NCBI GenBank assembly: GCA_030428105.1
Contig: JAUIBE010000001.1
Location: 287,359 to 351,358 of the forward strand
Source: Gammaproteobacteria bacterium
GTDB taxonomy: Bacteria > Pseudomonadota > Gammaproteobacteria > Xanthomonadales > SZUA-36
Length of the DNA: 64,000 bases
Direction of reading: 5' to 3'
Under the pieces are notes generated by a model that had not been told where the DNA came from, searched no databases, and saw only the letters and a list, made by a program, of their open reading frames with translations. Position 1 is the stretch's first letter; the number at the start of each line of letters is the position of its first letter. This document shows positions 11,001-22,085 of the stretch, in pieces. The translations under genes and the position numbers were made by a program.

Positions 11001-12566
11001 CTGGGCAAATGACTGGCGGAAGTAGTCGTAAATAGAACGATTTCGCTTTGACAGCACCGCGATCGGCGTGTCATCGCCCATCGAGCCTACCGGCTCCTGC
11101 GCGGCCAGCGCCATCGGCTTGATAATGGTCTCAAACTCCTCGTCACCAAGCCCAAACATCTTGCGGTACACCGGCAGACGATCGGCCGAGGCCGCCATGA
11201 AGCGATCCGCCGCCTGGCGCTCCTGGTCGTCGTTGTTCCACACCCGTACCACGTTTTCCGACATCCACTCGCGGTAGTGGTGACGGGCCTTGAGGTTGTC
11301 GTCGATGGCGCCGGTCTTCCACAGTTTTCCGCTTTGCGTATCCACCGCGATCATTTCGCCCGGACCCAGTCTTCCGCGGCGCTTGATGCGCGATGGCGGG
11401 CAATCCCACACCCCGGCCTCGGATGCCACGGTAAACACCTTGTCGGTGGTGAAGTTGTAGCGCGCCGGGCGCAAGCCGTTACGGTCGAGGTTGCAGCAGG
11501 CAATGCGGCCGTTGCTGGAAACCACGCCGGCCGGACCATCCCACGGCTCCTGGTGCATCGAGTTGAATTCCAGGAAGGCCTTGAGGTCGGGGTCCATGTC
11601 GTCGCGCACCGCGGGCGGCATCAACAGGCGCATGGCGCGGAAGACATCCATGCCGCCGGCCAGGAAAACCTCGAGCATGTTGTCGAGCGAGGATGAATCG
11701 GAACCGCTGTGGTTCACCAGGTGGGAGAGCTCATCCAGTGCAGGCAACAGCGGCGAGAACAGGATGCGCCGCCGTGCATTGGCCCAGTCGCGGTTACCGT
11801 TCACGCTGTTGATTTCACCGTTATGCGCCAGGTAACGGAACGGCTGGGCGTAGTTCCAGCGCGGCAAGGTATTGGTGGAAAAACGCTGGTGGCAGATGCC
11901 CACCGCGGATTCCAACCGCTTGTCCTTCAGGTCCGGAAAGTAATCGGCCAGGTGACCGGCCTGCAACAGGCCCTTGTACACCATGGTCAGGTTGGAAAGC
12001 GTAACCACGTAATACAACGGGTCGGGGTCTTCCAGGTTGAGCTGCTCTTCAAAAGCAAAACGCCGCGCGGCGAACAGTTGGCGTTCTATGTCATGCGGCC
12101 CCCAGCCCGGCGGCGCATTGACGAAAATCTGGTAGATCGCCGGCATCGAGGCCAGCGCCTGCTCGCCGACGAATTCCGGGCGGGTGGGAACCTCGCGCCA
12201 GCCCACTACCTCCAGGCTGCGCCTGGCGAGGTGGCGCGAGAGTATCTGCTGGCCACGTTCGATCGCCCCCTGGTCGGGCGAAAAAAACACCAGCCCGGAG
12301 GCAAAACGCTCGGCCAGCCGAATGCCCTCCTCCGCCGCCACGCCGCGCAGGAACTTGTCGGGAAACTGCAGCAGGATCCCGCAGCCATCGCCGGAACGGC
12401 CATCGGCGGCAACGGCGCCGCGGTGGGTCAGGCGGCCAAGTGACTCGAGGGTGGATTCCACCAGCCAGTGGGATTTGCGCCCATCCATGTGTGACAGCAG
12501 CGCAAAGCCGCAGCTGTCGCGGAAGTCACGAACCGGGTCATGCAGTTTATCCAGGGTTTCAATCAT
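8067..12566 (-). CDS. gltB: glutamate synthase [NADPH] large subunit
   Basis: The 1499-residue alpha subunit has all expected parts: an N-terminal class II amidotransferase with catalytic Cys19 (RDSCGF after a short propeptide), which releases ammonia from glutamine; a central domain; the FMN-binding synthase domain with PPPHHDIYSIEDLAQLI and GGLKTGLDVVKAAMLGAE; the 3Fe-4S cysteines in CKYLRLCHLNNC; and the C-terminal GXGXG beta-helix domain (GNACLYGATGGELYAHG). The ATG follows the ilvA stop with no gap (TAGATG). Being read from a branched-chain amino acid operon is unusual and would tie glutamate supply for transamination to that pathway. Confidence 0.98.
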   Translation of the reverse strand: MIETLDKLHDPVRDFRDSCGFALLSHMDGRKSHWLVESTLESLGRLTHRGAVAADGRSGDGCGILLQFPDKFLRGVAAEEGIRLAERFASGLVFFSPDQGAIERGQQILSRHLARRSLEVVGWREVPTRPEFVGEQALASMPAIYQIFVNAPPGWGPHDIERQLFAARRFAFEEQLNLEDPDPLYYVVTLSNLTMVYKGLLQAGHLADYFPDLKDKRLESAVGICHQRFSTNTLPRWNYAQPFRYLAHNGEINSVNGNRDWANARRRILFSPLLPALDELSHLVNHSGSDSSSLDNMLEVFLAGGMDVFRAMRLLMPPAVRDDMDPDLKAFLEFNSMHQEPWDGPAGVVSSNGRIACCNLDRNGLRPARYNFTTDKVFTVASEAGVWDCPPSRIKRRGRLGPGEMIAVDTQSGKLWKTGAIDDNLKARHHYREWMSENVVRVWNNDDQERQAADRFMAASADRLPVYRKMFGLGDEEFETIIKPMALAAQEPVGSMGDDTPIAVLSKRNRSIYDYFRQSFAQVTNPPIDPLRESGAMSLETCIGREYNVFQETSSHAHRVLLPWPVLNYVKYQTLLNLNQRYYRNKRFDLNFDPGQTDLKGALESLGQACIDAVRDGVTIIVLSDRDIDQEQLVIPAPLAVGAVHQSLLRAGERPNANILIETGSARDPHQFAVLLGLGATVIYPYLAFQVINQEQANGAIDGDVIDLRKSYRRGIRKGLLKILSKMGICTVASYRGSQLFEAVGLDREVVQLCCPKVPSKIRGAGFAHIQQGLTEICRNAWNPQVAPVRDGIYKYVHGGEAHAYNPDVVMTLQQAVNNDSWKDYQAYRQAVNGRAPLALRDLLKLKPDSDPIEVDQVEPEENLFPRFDSAGMSIGALSPEAHEALAVAMNGLGGRSNSGEGGEDPARFSSPRNSAIKQVASGRFGVSAHYLVNADVLQIKVAQGAKPGEGGQLPGHKVTAEIAALRCSTPGVTLISPPPHHDIYSIEDLAQLIFDLKMVNPKALVSVKLVSGHGVGTIAVGVAKAYADLITIAGYDGGTGASPLSSVKYAGTPWEIGLAETHQALVDNRLRHRIRLQVDGGLKTGLDVVKAAMLGAESFGFGTGPMVALGCKYLRLCHLNNCATGVATQDEVLRKAHFHGLPERVAAYFRFLARDVREVLASIGVTSLQEVIGRSDLLERIKGETPRQQALDLGPLLRSAATRNEHTPYCSAERNPPFDKGQLNLEVLEAAVPQLERDAAWSGEFRVRNYDRSVGAMLAGEIARRAGREGLPSDRVSLNLVGTAGQSFGAWNVNGMSLKLLGDANDYVGKGMSGGRIVLCSDDMDRRRARRNVICGNACLYGATGGELYAHGQAGERFAVRNSGADAVIEGAGHHACEYMTGGTVVILGSVGPNLAAGMTGGELFVLDATGHVDERLNPEFVTARPLIEETFDAPRRKLHRMITAHVEYTGSDWGRKVLDEFELMLPQWVYIIPRQQAASEAISRQDVPLRLVRAKRG

Positions 12567-14234
12567 CTAGTCATAATCCTGGCTGCCCACAAACATCTGG
12601 TACGCCAGGTTGTCGCTCTCATAAGCAAAGGGATACTCGCAACGCTCTACAAACGCTGCGAAGCGCTCCTCGTCATCCGGTGGAACCTGGATTCCGATCA
12701 ACACGCGGCCATATTCGGAACCGTGGTTGCGGTAGTGGAACAGGCTGATGTTCCAGCCACCCTCCAGGCCTTCGAGAAACCGGAGCAAGGCGCCTGGCCG
12801 CTCCGGGAATACAGACCGTAACACTTTCTCGCCCGCAGCCGAAGCCCTGCCGCCCACCATGTGGCGAATATGCGCCCGCGCCATGTCGTTTTGGGACAAA
12901 TCCGACACCGGGTAACCGTTTTCCCGCAGCGCCTGGATAATCTGGGAACGCTCGCGGTCGCCATGCTGCAAGGCGATGCCGACAAAAATGTGCGCATCGC
13001 CGGCGGGCGTACCGTCCGGCGGGCCGGCATAGCGGTAGTTGAACTCGGTAATCTGGCGGGCGCCGATGCAGCGGCAGAAATCCAGGAAACTGCCCGGCCG
13101 CTCCGGAATGGTGACGCCCAGCAGCGCTTCGCTGGAAACACCCACCGCGGCGCGTTCGGCAATGTGTTGCAGGCGTGCAAAATTGACGTTGGCGCCGGTC
13201 AGGATGGTGGCCGCTCGCTGGTGACCGGCGTGGCGCTTGCGATGACTCAGCGAGGCATACCAACGCTTCATGCCGGCCACGCCAATGGCGCCCGCCGGCT
13301 CGGCAATGGCGCGGGTATCCTCGTAGATATCCTGCACCGCGGCGCAAATTTCATCCGAGCTGACGGTGATGATTTCATCAAGCAGGTCGGCGCACAGCGC
13401 ATGGGTCAGGTCGCCGGCGCGGCGCACTGCCACGCCTTCTGCAAAAAACCCCATTTCCGGCAGGGTGACGGGCGAGCCGGCATTCAATGCGGCTCGCATG
13501 GATGCTGATTCCTCGGCCTCGACCGCAATCAGTCGCAGGTCCGGTTGCATGTACTTGGCGACCAGTCCAATGCCGGCTGCCAGGCCGCCACCGCCCACTG
13601 GAACGAACAGCGTATCGATCATCCCGCCACTGATGGCGGGAATCTGGCGGAACAGCTCCAGGGCTATGGTGCCCTGCCCAGCGATGACTTCTTCATCGTC
13701 GTAGGGGTGAATAAACTCCGCGCCGGTTTGCTTCGCCAGTGCCATGGCATGAGCGCAGGCCTCGTCAAAGTTTTCACCGCTGATCCTGACCTCGGCGCCC
13801 AGTTTTTCCACCGCGTTGATCTTGATCACCGGGGTGATGTCAGGCATGACCACGGTAGCGGCCATTCCCATGTGGCTGGCGGCAAGCGCCACCCCCTGTG
13901 CGTGATTGCCTGCCGATGCGCAGATCACGCCCCGCGCCCGTGCCTCGGGGCTCATTGTCCGCAAACGGGCGTATGCCCCCCGCAGCTTGAAAGAATGCAC
14001 CCGTTGCATGTCTTCGCGCTTGATCAGCACATCCACGCCCAACCGGCGGGACAGGCCCTCCATCGATTGCAAGGGCGTCTCACGCACCAGGTCTTCCAGG
14101 CGGCACTTCATGATGCGCGGCATGAAATGGTCAAACAGCGCGCGCCGATGGCTGTCGGAGTGCAACCCGCCCGCCTGGGCTCCGGCTGTTGCCGCGTAGG
14201 TTCTGTCTTCCGCCAATGCCTGGTTACTGGTCAC
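12567..14234 (-). CDS. ilvA: threonine ammonia-lyase, biosynthetic
   Basis: This PLP enzyme turns threonine into 2-oxobutyrate, the first step specific to isoleucine. The PLP lysine is in VHSFKLRGAY, the phosphate cup in SAGNHAQGVA, and the Gly-rich loop in VPVGGGGLAAG. Two ACT-like regulatory domains follow, starting at about residue 365 (LLGVTIPERPGSF) and 460 (LRSVFPERPGALL), as in the feedback-controlled E. coli IlvA. At 555 residues it has roughly 20 extra N-terminal residues; the frame opens with GTG, 3 bp after the leuB stop, and a later start is possible. It sits directly before gltB. Confidence 0.95.
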   Translation of the reverse strand: MTSNQALAEDRTYAATAGAQAGGLHSDSHRRALFDHFMPRIMKCRLEDLVRETPLQSMEGLSRRLGVDVLIKREDMQRVHSFKLRGAYARLRTMSPEARARGVICASAGNHAQGVALAASHMGMAATVVMPDITPVIKINAVEKLGAEVRISGENFDEACAHAMALAKQTGAEFIHPYDDEEVIAGQGTIALELFRQIPAISGGMIDTLFVPVGGGGLAAGIGLVAKYMQPDLRLIAVEAEESASMRAALNAGSPVTLPEMGFFAEGVAVRRAGDLTHALCADLLDEIITVSSDEICAAVQDIYEDTRAIAEPAGAIGVAGMKRWYASLSHRKRHAGHQRAATILTGANVNFARLQHIAERAAVGVSSEALLGVTIPERPGSFLDFCRCIGARQITEFNYRYAGPPDGTPAGDAHIFVGIALQHGDRERSQIIQALRENGYPVSDLSQNDMARAHIRHMVGGRASAAGEKVLRSVFPERPGALLRFLEGLEGGWNISLFHYRNHGSEYGRVLIGIQVPPDDEERFAAFVERCEYPFAYESDNLAYQMFVGSQDYD

Positions 14235-14237
14235 TTG

Positions 14238-15336
14238 TTATCCGCCTGCCACGCTGAGAAGGGAATGTTCATCTGCATTAGTTTCAATGAGTTCGCACAC
14301 TTTCATGGCAAATTCGTTTGTCCCTGGCCCGGCAGGGTCCAACTCGCGGGTCAGGATGCCGGCCTGCCAGCAACCGGACACTGCATGCTCCACCGCTTGC
14401 GCGGCATCTTCCCGCCCCAGCGAGTGGCGCAGCATCAGCGCGATGGAAAGCAGCATGCCGCATGGGTTGGCCAAATTGCGCCCGGCGATATCCGGCGCGG
14501 AGCCGTGGATTGGCTCGTACAGGCCAAATGTGCCGTCCGCCAGGGAAGCCGATGGCAGCAGGCCCATCGAACCGCACAACATGGAAGCCTCGTCGGAAAG
14601 AATGTCGCCGAACAGGTTCTCGGTCAGCATCACGTCGAAATCAGCCGGTCGTGAAAGAAGATGCATCGCAGCGGCATCAACCAGCAGGGTCTCGTATTCA
14701 AGATCCGGGTAATCCGCGGCAACCACCGCACCGACCACCTCGCGCCACAGGCGGGAGGTTTCCAACACGTTGGCCTTGTCCACCAGGGTCAGCTTTCCGC
14801 GCCGCGAGCGCGCCAGGGCTGCGGCCTTGTGGGTGATGCGTTCAATCTCGGCCCGGGTGTAGCTGCAGACGTCGACCGCCTCGTCGCCAACCCGGCGCTT
14901 GTCGCCGAAATAGATGCCGCCGGTCAATTCGCGCACCAGCACCATGTCGACGTTTTCCAGGCGCGATTCGCGCAGCGGAGAAAACCGGGCAAGCGCCGGG
15001 TGCGTGGCCACCGGCCGCAGGTTACAGAACAGGCCCAGTTTCGAGCGTAGCCGCAGCAGCCCGCTTTCTGGCCTGAGCTCGGTTTCGACGTTGTCCCAGC
15101 GCGGGCCGCCGATGGCGCCCATCATCACCGCATCAGCAGCACGACAGGCGTCCAGCGTTTCCTGCGGCAGCGGTGAGCCCCATTGGTCGAGCGCCGCACC
15201 GCCAAAGGGCCGGCTTTCCACCGACAGTTCAAGACCGAAAATCTCGTCCACCACCGCCAGCACCTCGAGGCCGGCAGTCATGACTTCCGGACCCACCCCG
15301 TCTCCGGGCAGGGCCACGATCCGGGAACCGGTTGAT

Positions 15337-15359
<23 letters not shown>
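14238..15359 (-). CDS. leuB: 3-isopropylmalate dehydrogenase
   Basis: The 373-residue enzyme oxidises and decarboxylates 3-isopropylmalate in leucine synthesis. Visible motifs are LPGDGVGPEV at the N-terminus, the substrate arginines in LRPESGLLRLRSKLG and CNLRPV, RELTGGIYFG, VDAAAMHL and the NAD-site region EPIHGSAPDIAG. I start it at MNRSKQ, which overlaps the end of leuA by 23 bp; the frame upstream runs antisense-free through leuA but has no family similarity. leuC and leuD are not in this window, so isopropylmalate isomerase must be coded elsewhere. Confidence 0.95.
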
Positions 15360-16897
<1,538 letters not shown>

Positions 16898-16905
<8 letters not shown>

Positions 16906-17275
16906 TTACCCCTACCCCCGGTCTTGCCTGGCCGCCTTCCGCGGCCGCGTTGTTTTCGCGACGGTGCACCACCATGCCGTACATGGCGGGGCTGGTCGCC
17001 TCGTAGCTCAGGTGCGCATCTGCTGCCTGGTATTCCGGCAGCTGGTACCAGGCCGCCTCGACCACGTCGTACAGGCGGCGGATCTGGCGCACCAGGATGT
17101 CGGGATTGCGACCACCGCAGTCGACATCGAGCGAAAGGTTGCGCGCCGCTGACTGACCGCCGGCGGGCCTGGAGCTGAGGTTCACAAGCGCGTGACCACG
17201 GCGTTCGATGGTGCCAAGAAGCCGGATCAAGGCGCCTTCGCATTCCCTGAGTGTGATACGGAGCTTGATGTTCAT
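16898..17275 (-). CDS. ilvM: acetolactate synthase small (regulatory) subunit, IlvM-type
   Basis: The 125-residue protein has a single ACT domain: an MNIKLRITL strand, a helix with EGALIRLLGTIERRGH, then NLSLDVDC. This is the short IlvM type that binds the catalytic subunit and sets its activity and feedback. The chosen ATG overlaps the ilvG stop (ATGA). After the ACT domain there is a 45-residue tail rich in Ala, Gly and charged residues, longer than in E. coli IlvM (87 residues); its role is unknown. Confidence 0.88.
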
Positions 17276-19020
17276 GATTGGTCCTCCAGTTCGCATCCTT
17301 CGATCATGGCCTCGTTGCTTTGCCCAGGCGGAACCAACGGCCAGACATTGGCCCTGGGGTCGATCTTGACGTGGAGCAGGCAGGGTCCATCGGTGGACTC
17401 GAGGAAGGCGATGCCCTCGTCGATTTCTGCCGCGCGCTCGATCGATTTCGCGGCGATGCCAAAACTGCGCGCCACCACGGCGAAATCGGGGTTATCGGAG
17501 AGGTCCACCTCGCTGAAGCGTTCCTCGAAAAACAGTTGCTGCCACTGGCGCACCAGGCCCAGGCAGGAGTTGTCCAGCAGCACGATTTTCACCGGCAGGC
17601 CGTAGCGCTTGAGGGTGCACAGCTCCTGGATGTTCATCATGATGGAGCCGTCGCCGCTGACCACGATGACCGGCGCATCGGGGGTGGCAAACTGCGCGCC
17701 GATGGCGGCAGGCAGGCCATAGCCCATGGTGCCGAGCCCGGCGCTGGAAAGGTGATGTTCCGGGGCGGTCAGCAGGCAGTGCTGCGCCACCCACATCTGG
17801 TGCTGGCCGACATCGCAGCTGATGATGGCTTTGCCGTTTGAACTTTCGGCAAAGCGCTGCGAGATCTTGCGCAGCAGGCCGGGGGCGAAGATGTCTTCGC
17901 CGGGATAGTTGTAATCAAACTGCGAGGCGTCCAGCAAGGCCGTGCAGTGCTTTTTCCAGTGGTCGATTTCCAACGGCGCCTGGTCGGTGAGAAAACGCAA
18001 TGCCGGGGCTATTTCGCCGGGCAGGGAAACATCGGCCTCGCGCAGCTTGGAAATCTCCGCCGGGTCGATATCGATGTGAATCACCCGAGCCTTGGGGGCG
18101 AAGGAATCCAGCTTGCCGGTGACGCGGTCGTCGAAGCGCGCGCCGATGCACAGCAGCAGGTCACACTCCTGCGCAGCGTGGTTAGCAGGCTTGCTTCCAT
18201 GCATGCCGATCATGCCCAGGAAGCCCGGGTAATCGGTAGGGATCATGCCCAGTGCACGCAGCGTGCTGACCACCGGCAACTGGTGGTGATTGACGAAGGC
18301 ACGCACCGCGTCGTGGCTGCGGCTGATTACGGTACCGCCGCCGATGTAGGCCAACGGGCGGCGCGCATCGCGCAAAGCGGTGGCAGCGCGCTGCAGGTCA
18401 GACAGGCCGTACTGCTCCGAGGGCGCGGTGTGCATGCTCACTACCGCGTTGCGGAAATGGCACTCGGCGGTGGCCACGTCTTTGGGCAGGTCCAGCAAAA
18501 CCGGACCGGGACGGCCTGAAGCGGCAATTTCCAGCGCCTGCAAAACAGTATCCTGCAGGGTGTTGATGTCGCGCACGATAAAGCTGTGCTTCACCACCGG
18601 CATCGACATGCCGAAGATATCGACCTCCTGGAAAGCGTCGGTACCCATCACCGCGGTGGGAACCTGGCCTGTAATGGCCAGCAGCGGCACAGAATCCATG
18701 TAGGCGTTGGCGATACCGGTCAGCAGGTTGGTGGCACCTGGGCCGGAAGTGGCCATGCACACCCCCACTTCGCCACTGACCCGGGCATAGCCATCGGCAG
18801 CCAGCGCGCAACCCTGTTCATGGCGACACAGGATGTGCTTCAGACCCGCATCCACCAGCGCGTCGTACACCGGCATGATGGCGCCGCCGGGGTAGCCGAA
18901 CACCTGGCGCACGCCGGCCGATTCCAGCGTGCGCACCAGCACCTGCGCGCCGTTGAGCAGAGGAACCGGCGCCGGTACCTGGGTGGCCTTGAGATAGCTG
19001 GCGTTGCTTGGCATGTCCAT
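17272..19020 (-). CDS. ilvG: acetolactate synthase large (catalytic) subunit
   Basis: This 582-residue ThDP enzyme makes acetolactate for valine and leucine, or acetohydroxybutyrate for isoleucine. The catalytic glutamate lies in CRHEQGCALAADGYAR, the FAD/fold region in TSGPGATNLLTG, and the ThDP-Mg motif starts at GDGSIMMN and runs to LDNSCLGLVRQWQ. The pairing with an IlvM-type small subunit suggests the IlvGM isozyme class. It begins 30 bp after ilvC ends, the widest gap in this operon. Confidence 0.96.
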   Translation of the reverse strand: MDMPSNASYLKATQVPAPVPLLNGAQVLVRTLESAGVRQVFGYPGGAIMPVYDALVDAGLKHILCRHEQGCALAADGYARVSGEVGVCMATSGPGATNLLTGIANAYMDSVPLLAITGQVPTAVMGTDAFQEVDIFGMSMPVVKHSFIVRDINTLQDTVLQALEIAASGRPGPVLLDLPKDVATAECHFRNAVVSMHTAPSEQYGLSDLQRAATALRDARRPLAYIGGGTVISRSHDAVRAFVNHHQLPVVSTLRALGMIPTDYPGFLGMIGMHGSKPANHAAQECDLLLCIGARFDDRVTGKLDSFAPKARVIHIDIDPAEISKLREADVSLPGEIAPALRFLTDQAPLEIDHWKKHCTALLDASQFDYNYPGEDIFAPGLLRKISQRFAESSNGKAIISCDVGQHQMWVAQHCLLTAPEHHLSSAGLGTMGYGLPAAIGAQFATPDAPVIVVSGDGSIMMNIQELCTLKRYGLPVKIVLLDNSCLGLVRQWQQLFFEERFSEVDLSDNPDFAVVARSFGIAAKSIERAAEIDEGIAFLESTDGPCLLHVKIDPRANVWPLVPPGQSNEAMIEGCELEDQS

Positions 19021-19050
19021 TTCCGGTCGGTTCCTCTGGCGGTTGGCCGA

Positions 19051-20109
19051 TCAGGCCGCGCTGCGTTGGCGGCCCTGTTCGGCCTGGGCGGTGGGTGTAT
19101 CGGTGGTTTGCGGCTGGCCGCTGTCGGCAATCCAGCTCATCTGCTTGCGCAGGGCCGCGCCGACTTTCTCAATGGGATGCTCCAGGTCGCCGTTTTCCAT
19201 TTGGCGGAACTTGCCGAGCCCGGCCTTGTATTCCTCCGCCCACTCGCGCGCAAACTGGCCGCTGGTGATTTCTTCCAGCACAGCCTTCATGCGTTGCTTG
19301 GTGTCGCCATCGACGATCTTTGGCCCGCGGGTGAAGTCGCCGTACTGGGCGGTTTCGCTGATGAACTGGTTCATCTTCGCCAGGCCGCCCTCGTACAGCA
19401 GGTCGACGATCAGTTTCAGCTCGTGCATGCATTCGAAGTAGGCAACCTCCGGCTGGTAGCCGGCTTCCACCAACGTCTCGTAGCCACGAACCACCAACTC
19501 GGTGGCACCGCCGCACAGCACGGCCTGCTCGCCGAACAGGTCGGTCTCGGTTTCCTCGGCAAAGGTGGTGGTGATCACACCGCCGCGCGTGCCGCCAATG
19601 CCGTGGGCATAGGCCAGGGTCACTTCCTGGGCATTTCCGGTGGCATCCTGGTGCACCGCCATCAGGCAGGGAACGCCCTTGCCTTCCTGGTACTGGCGGC
19701 GAACCAGGTCGCCCGGACCTTTGGGCGCGACCAGGATCACGTCAACGTTTTCCGGAACCTCGATCTGGCCGAAGTGAACGTTGAAACCATGTGCGAACAG
19801 GATGGCCGAACCCGGTTTCGCGTTGGGACGGATATCCGCCTCGAACACGCCGGGCTGCTGCATGTCGGGCAGCAGGATGGCAATCAGGTCAGCTTGCGCG
19901 GCCGCTTCTGCCGGGGTGGCAACGCGCAAGCCATCTTTCTGGGCTTTTTCCCAGGAAGGCCCGCCTGGCCGGGCGCCGACTACAACGTCAACCCCGGAAT
20001 CGTGCAGGTTGTTGGCATGGGCGCGGCCCTGGCTGCCATAGCCAACTACTGCTACCGTCTTGCCGTCGAGCGCATCCAGGCTCGCGTCTTTCTCAAAAAA
20101 CATGGTCAT
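19051..20109 (-). CDS. ilvC: ketol-acid reductoisomerase, class I
   Basis: The 352-residue NADPH- and Mg-dependent enzyme rearranges and reduces acetohydroxy acids to dihydroxy acids. The Rossmann motif [15 protein letters not shown] is at about residue 22, followed by the RPGG loop, the KGPG region and the metal-binding [17 protein letters not shown]. It is the short class I form, not the long E. coli class II form. The last 20 residues are a Gln/Thr/Ala-rich tail beyond the usual end. AGGAG lies nine bases before the ATG, which overlaps the ilvD stop (ATGA). Confidence 0.97.
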   Translation of the reverse strand: MTMFFEKDASLDALDGKTVAVVGYGSQGRAHANNLHDSGVDVVVGARPGGPSWEKAQKDGLRVATPAEAAAQADLIAILLPDMQQPGVFEADIRPNAKPGSAILFAHGFNVHFGQIEVPENVDVILVAPKGPGDLVRRQYQEGKGVPCLMAVHQDATGNAQEVTLAYAHGIGGTRGGVITTTFAEETETDLFGEQAVLCGGATELVVRGYETLVEAGYQPEVAYFECMHELKLIVDLLYEGGLAKMNQFISETAQYGDFTRGPKIVDGDTKQRMKAVLEEITSGQFAREWAEEYKAGLGKFRQMENGDLEHPIEKVGAALRKQMSWIADSGQPQTTDTPTAQAEQGRQRSAA

Positions 20110-21812
20110 TGTGCGTTCTCCTTGCTGGGTACCTGTAATTGCGTATCTGAAAAGGGAAAAGAGGTCACCGCGCCCTGCGAGGCCGATGAAACCAGGTGTG
20201 CGTACTTGGCCAGCGCGCCGCTTTCGTAGGCGATGGGTCGGGCTGGTGCCGGGCTACGGGTAGAGAAGTCGACGTCGGCGTCCAGCCGGCGGTTCTCCAC
20301 GTCGATGGTGACCAGGTCGCCATCGCGCAGTAGCGAGATAGGGCCGCCGCGTGCGGCCTCGGGGGCAATGTGCCCCACCATGAATCCATGGGTGGCGCCG
20401 CTGAAACGGCCATCGGTGATCAGTGCCACTTCGCCGCCCAGGCCTTCGCCCGCCAGTGCCGCGGTCACGCCCAGCATTTCGCGCATCCCAGGACCACCGC
20501 TGGGGCCTTCGTTGCGGATCACCACGACATCGCCGGAAACGATTTTGCGGGCTTCAACCGCGCGGAAAGCCTCTTCTTCGGATTCAAACACCCGCGCCGG
20601 ACCGGTGAAGCTGAAGCCGCCGGAACCCGCCAGCTTGGCGACGCAGCCTTCCGGCGCCAGGTTGCCGTAGAGAATGCCAAAGCCGCCGCGCGGCTTGAGT
20701 GGCTGGCCGGTGCCAACAATGACTTCCTGGCCGGGGGTTTCATCGCGTGACTCGCAAGCGGCAAACAGGCGCTCGCCGGAAACGGTATCGATGTCATGCA
20801 TCAGGCCAGCCTCGCGCAGGCGGTTGACCAGCAAAGGCGTGCCACCGGCCTCGAACATGTGCGGCGCCATGAAGCGGCCCGCCGGTTTGAGATCGGCAAT
20901 GATGGGGGTACGCCGGGAAATGGCGTCAAACTCGTCAATCTCGAATTCGATACCCGCCTCGCGGGCGATGGCCAGGATGTGCAGCACCGCGTTGGTGGAA
21001 CCTGCGGTGGCGGTGGCCACGGTGGCGGCATTGAGCAGCGCCTCGCGGCTGAGAACCTGGCCCGAGTTGACCTTTCCGCGCACCAGGTCTACCAGCATGG
21101 CGCCGCAGGCACGCACTGCATCTTCCTTGTCGGGGTGTTCGGCGGGAATGTCGTTTACGCCCATTGGCGAGAGCCCCATCGCGGTCATCGCCAGCGCCAT
21201 GGTGTTTGCAGTGAACTGGCCGCCGCAGGCGCCGGCGCCGGGACACGCGGACGATTCAATCTCGGCAAGTTCCTGGTCGTCCATCTTGCCGGCGGCGTGG
21301 GCGCCTACCGCCTCGAACACATCCTGGATGGTGATATCGATGCCCTTGTGCTTGCCGGCCATGATCGAACCGCCGTAGATGACCATGCCGGGCACGTTCA
21401 GCCGGGCGATGGCCATGGCGGCGGCGGGAATGGTCTTGTCGCAACCCACCAGCGCAACCACGCCGTCCAGGCAGTGGCCACGGGTGACCAGCTCGATGGA
21501 GTCCGCCACGTGCTCACGTGACATCAACGAGCACTTCATCCCCTCGCTGCCCATGGAAATGCCGTCGGTGACAACGATGGAGCCAAATTCGAATGGAGTG
21601 GCGCCGGCAGCGCGGATGCCTTCTTTGAGCGGCTCCGCCAGGCGGCGCAGGTGCATATTGCAGGGGGTGACGTCCGACCAGGTGTTGACCACCGCGATCA
21701 TTGGTTGCGCCAGCTGGGCGTCGGTCAGGCCGGTGGCCCGGAGCATGGCCCTCGCTGGCGCGCGCGATGGTCCCTGCTTTATTTCTTCGCTGTTATTTTC
21801 CCTGGTGGCCAT
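20106..21812 (-). CDS. ilvD: dihydroxy-acid dehydratase
   Basis: The 568-residue iron-sulfur enzyme makes the 2-oxo acid precursors of valine and isoleucine. Cluster and Mg residues are visible in [21 protein letters not shown] and [16 protein letters not shown], and the C-terminal domain has the [10 protein letters not shown] and [12 protein letters not shown] motifs. I start at MATREN because AGGAAAGGA precedes it; a frame 11 codons longer would begin near the attenuator. It is the first structural gene of the operon and follows the leader peptide and terminator hairpin. Confidence 0.96.
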   Translation of the reverse strand: MATRENNSEEIKQGPSRAPARAMLRATGLTDAQLAQPMIAVVNTWSDVTPCNMHLRRLAEPLKEGIRAAGATPFEFGSIVVTDGISMGSEGMKCSLMSREHVADSIELVTRGHCLDGVVALVGCDKTIPAAAMAIARLNVPGMVIYGGSIMAGKHKGIDITIQDVFEAVGAHAAGKMDDQELAEIESSACPGAGACGGQFTANTMALAMTAMGLSPMGVNDIPAEHPDKEDAVRACGAMLVDLVRGKVNSGQVLSREALLNAATVATATAGSTNAVLHILAIAREAGIEFEIDEFDAISRRTPIIADLKPAGRFMAPHMFEAGGTPLLVNRLREAGLMHDIDTVSGERLFAACESRDETPGQEVIVGTGQPLKPRGGFGILYGNLAPEGCVAKLAGSGGFSFTGPARVFESEEEAFRAVEARKIVSGDVVVIRNEGPSGGPGMREMLGVTAALAGEGLGGEVALITDGRFSGATHGFMVGHIAPEAARGGPISLLRDGDLVTIDVENRRLDADVDFSTRSPAPARPIAYESGALAKYAHLVSSASQGAVTSFPFSDTQLQVPSKENAQ

Positions 21813-21843
21813 GTGCCGGTTTTTCCTTTCCTGCGATTGAGGC

Positions 21844-21878
21844 AAAAAAAAACCCGCACCTTTTTCTCGGTGCGGGTT
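21844..21878 (-). terminator. intrinsic attenuator terminator of the ilv operon
   Basis: On the minus strand AACCCGCACC pairs perfectly with GGTGCGGGTT around an 8-base loop, and nine T residues follow at once. This is a complete rho-independent terminator located between the leader peptide gene and ilvD, 32 bp before the ilvD start. A terminator inside a leader, in front of the first gene, is the mark of attenuation. Confidence 0.88.
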
Positions 21879-21903
21879 TTTCAGGATTCTTGTTTAGTCT
21901 TGC

Positions 21904-22050
21904 TTAGCCTGCGCCCGCACCTCTGCTCATAATAAGCAGTACGATAATGGATACGAGTACGAGTACGGACGAGCGGTTAAGCGCGCGCACGAAGAGGCCC
22001 GAGAGTTCCCGGTTGGCAATCATTGCGAATTGGCCGTTGCGTGCTTGCAT
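21904..22050 (-). CDS. ilvL: ilv operon leader peptide
   Basis: This short frame ends with a run of 12 codons for Val-Leu-Val-Leu-Val-Ser-Ile-Ile-Val-Leu-Leu-Ile, 11 of them branched-chain residues, then MSRGAGAG and a stop 25 bp before the terminator stem. That is the layout of known ilv leader peptides, where ribosome stalling at these codons during amino acid shortage permits read-through. All four Val codons in the run are GTA, which should be rare in DNA this GC-rich. The ATG given here yields 48 residues; an internal ATG at 22023 yields 39. Neither has a clear ribosome site, and the first would be nearly leaderless if the promoter call is right. Confidence 0.8.
   Translation of the reverse strand: MQARNGQFAMIANRELSGLFVRALNRSSVLVLVSIIVLLIMSRGAGAG
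21914..21921 (-). promoter_or_regulatory. antiterminator arm in the ilv leader
   Basis: The octamer GGTGCGGG at the end of the leader peptide frame is identical to the downstream arm of the terminator. It can therefore pair with the upstream arm CCCGCACC and compete with terminator formation. It starts 9 bases after the last control codon, so a ribosome stalled in the run would leave it free. Confidence 0.65.
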
Positions 22051-22056
22051 GGTTCG

Positions 22057-22085
22057 ATGGAAACACAGCGTTCCAACACTGTCAA
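22057..22085 (-). promoter_or_regulatory. candidate promoter of the ilv-leu-glt operon
   Basis: A perfect TTGACA at 22085-22080 follows an AT-rich stretch that could act as an UP element. A -10 at 17 bp spacing would be TTCCAT, a weak match, so the -10 is uncertain. This would place the transcript start close to the first leader ATG. No other promoter was seen within the operon. Confidence 0.45.

Noticed and set aside
18586..20229. A 547-codon plus-strand open frame
   Set aside because: It is antisense to ilvG and ilvC and shows only His/Gly/Gln-rich shadow sequence with no family motif.
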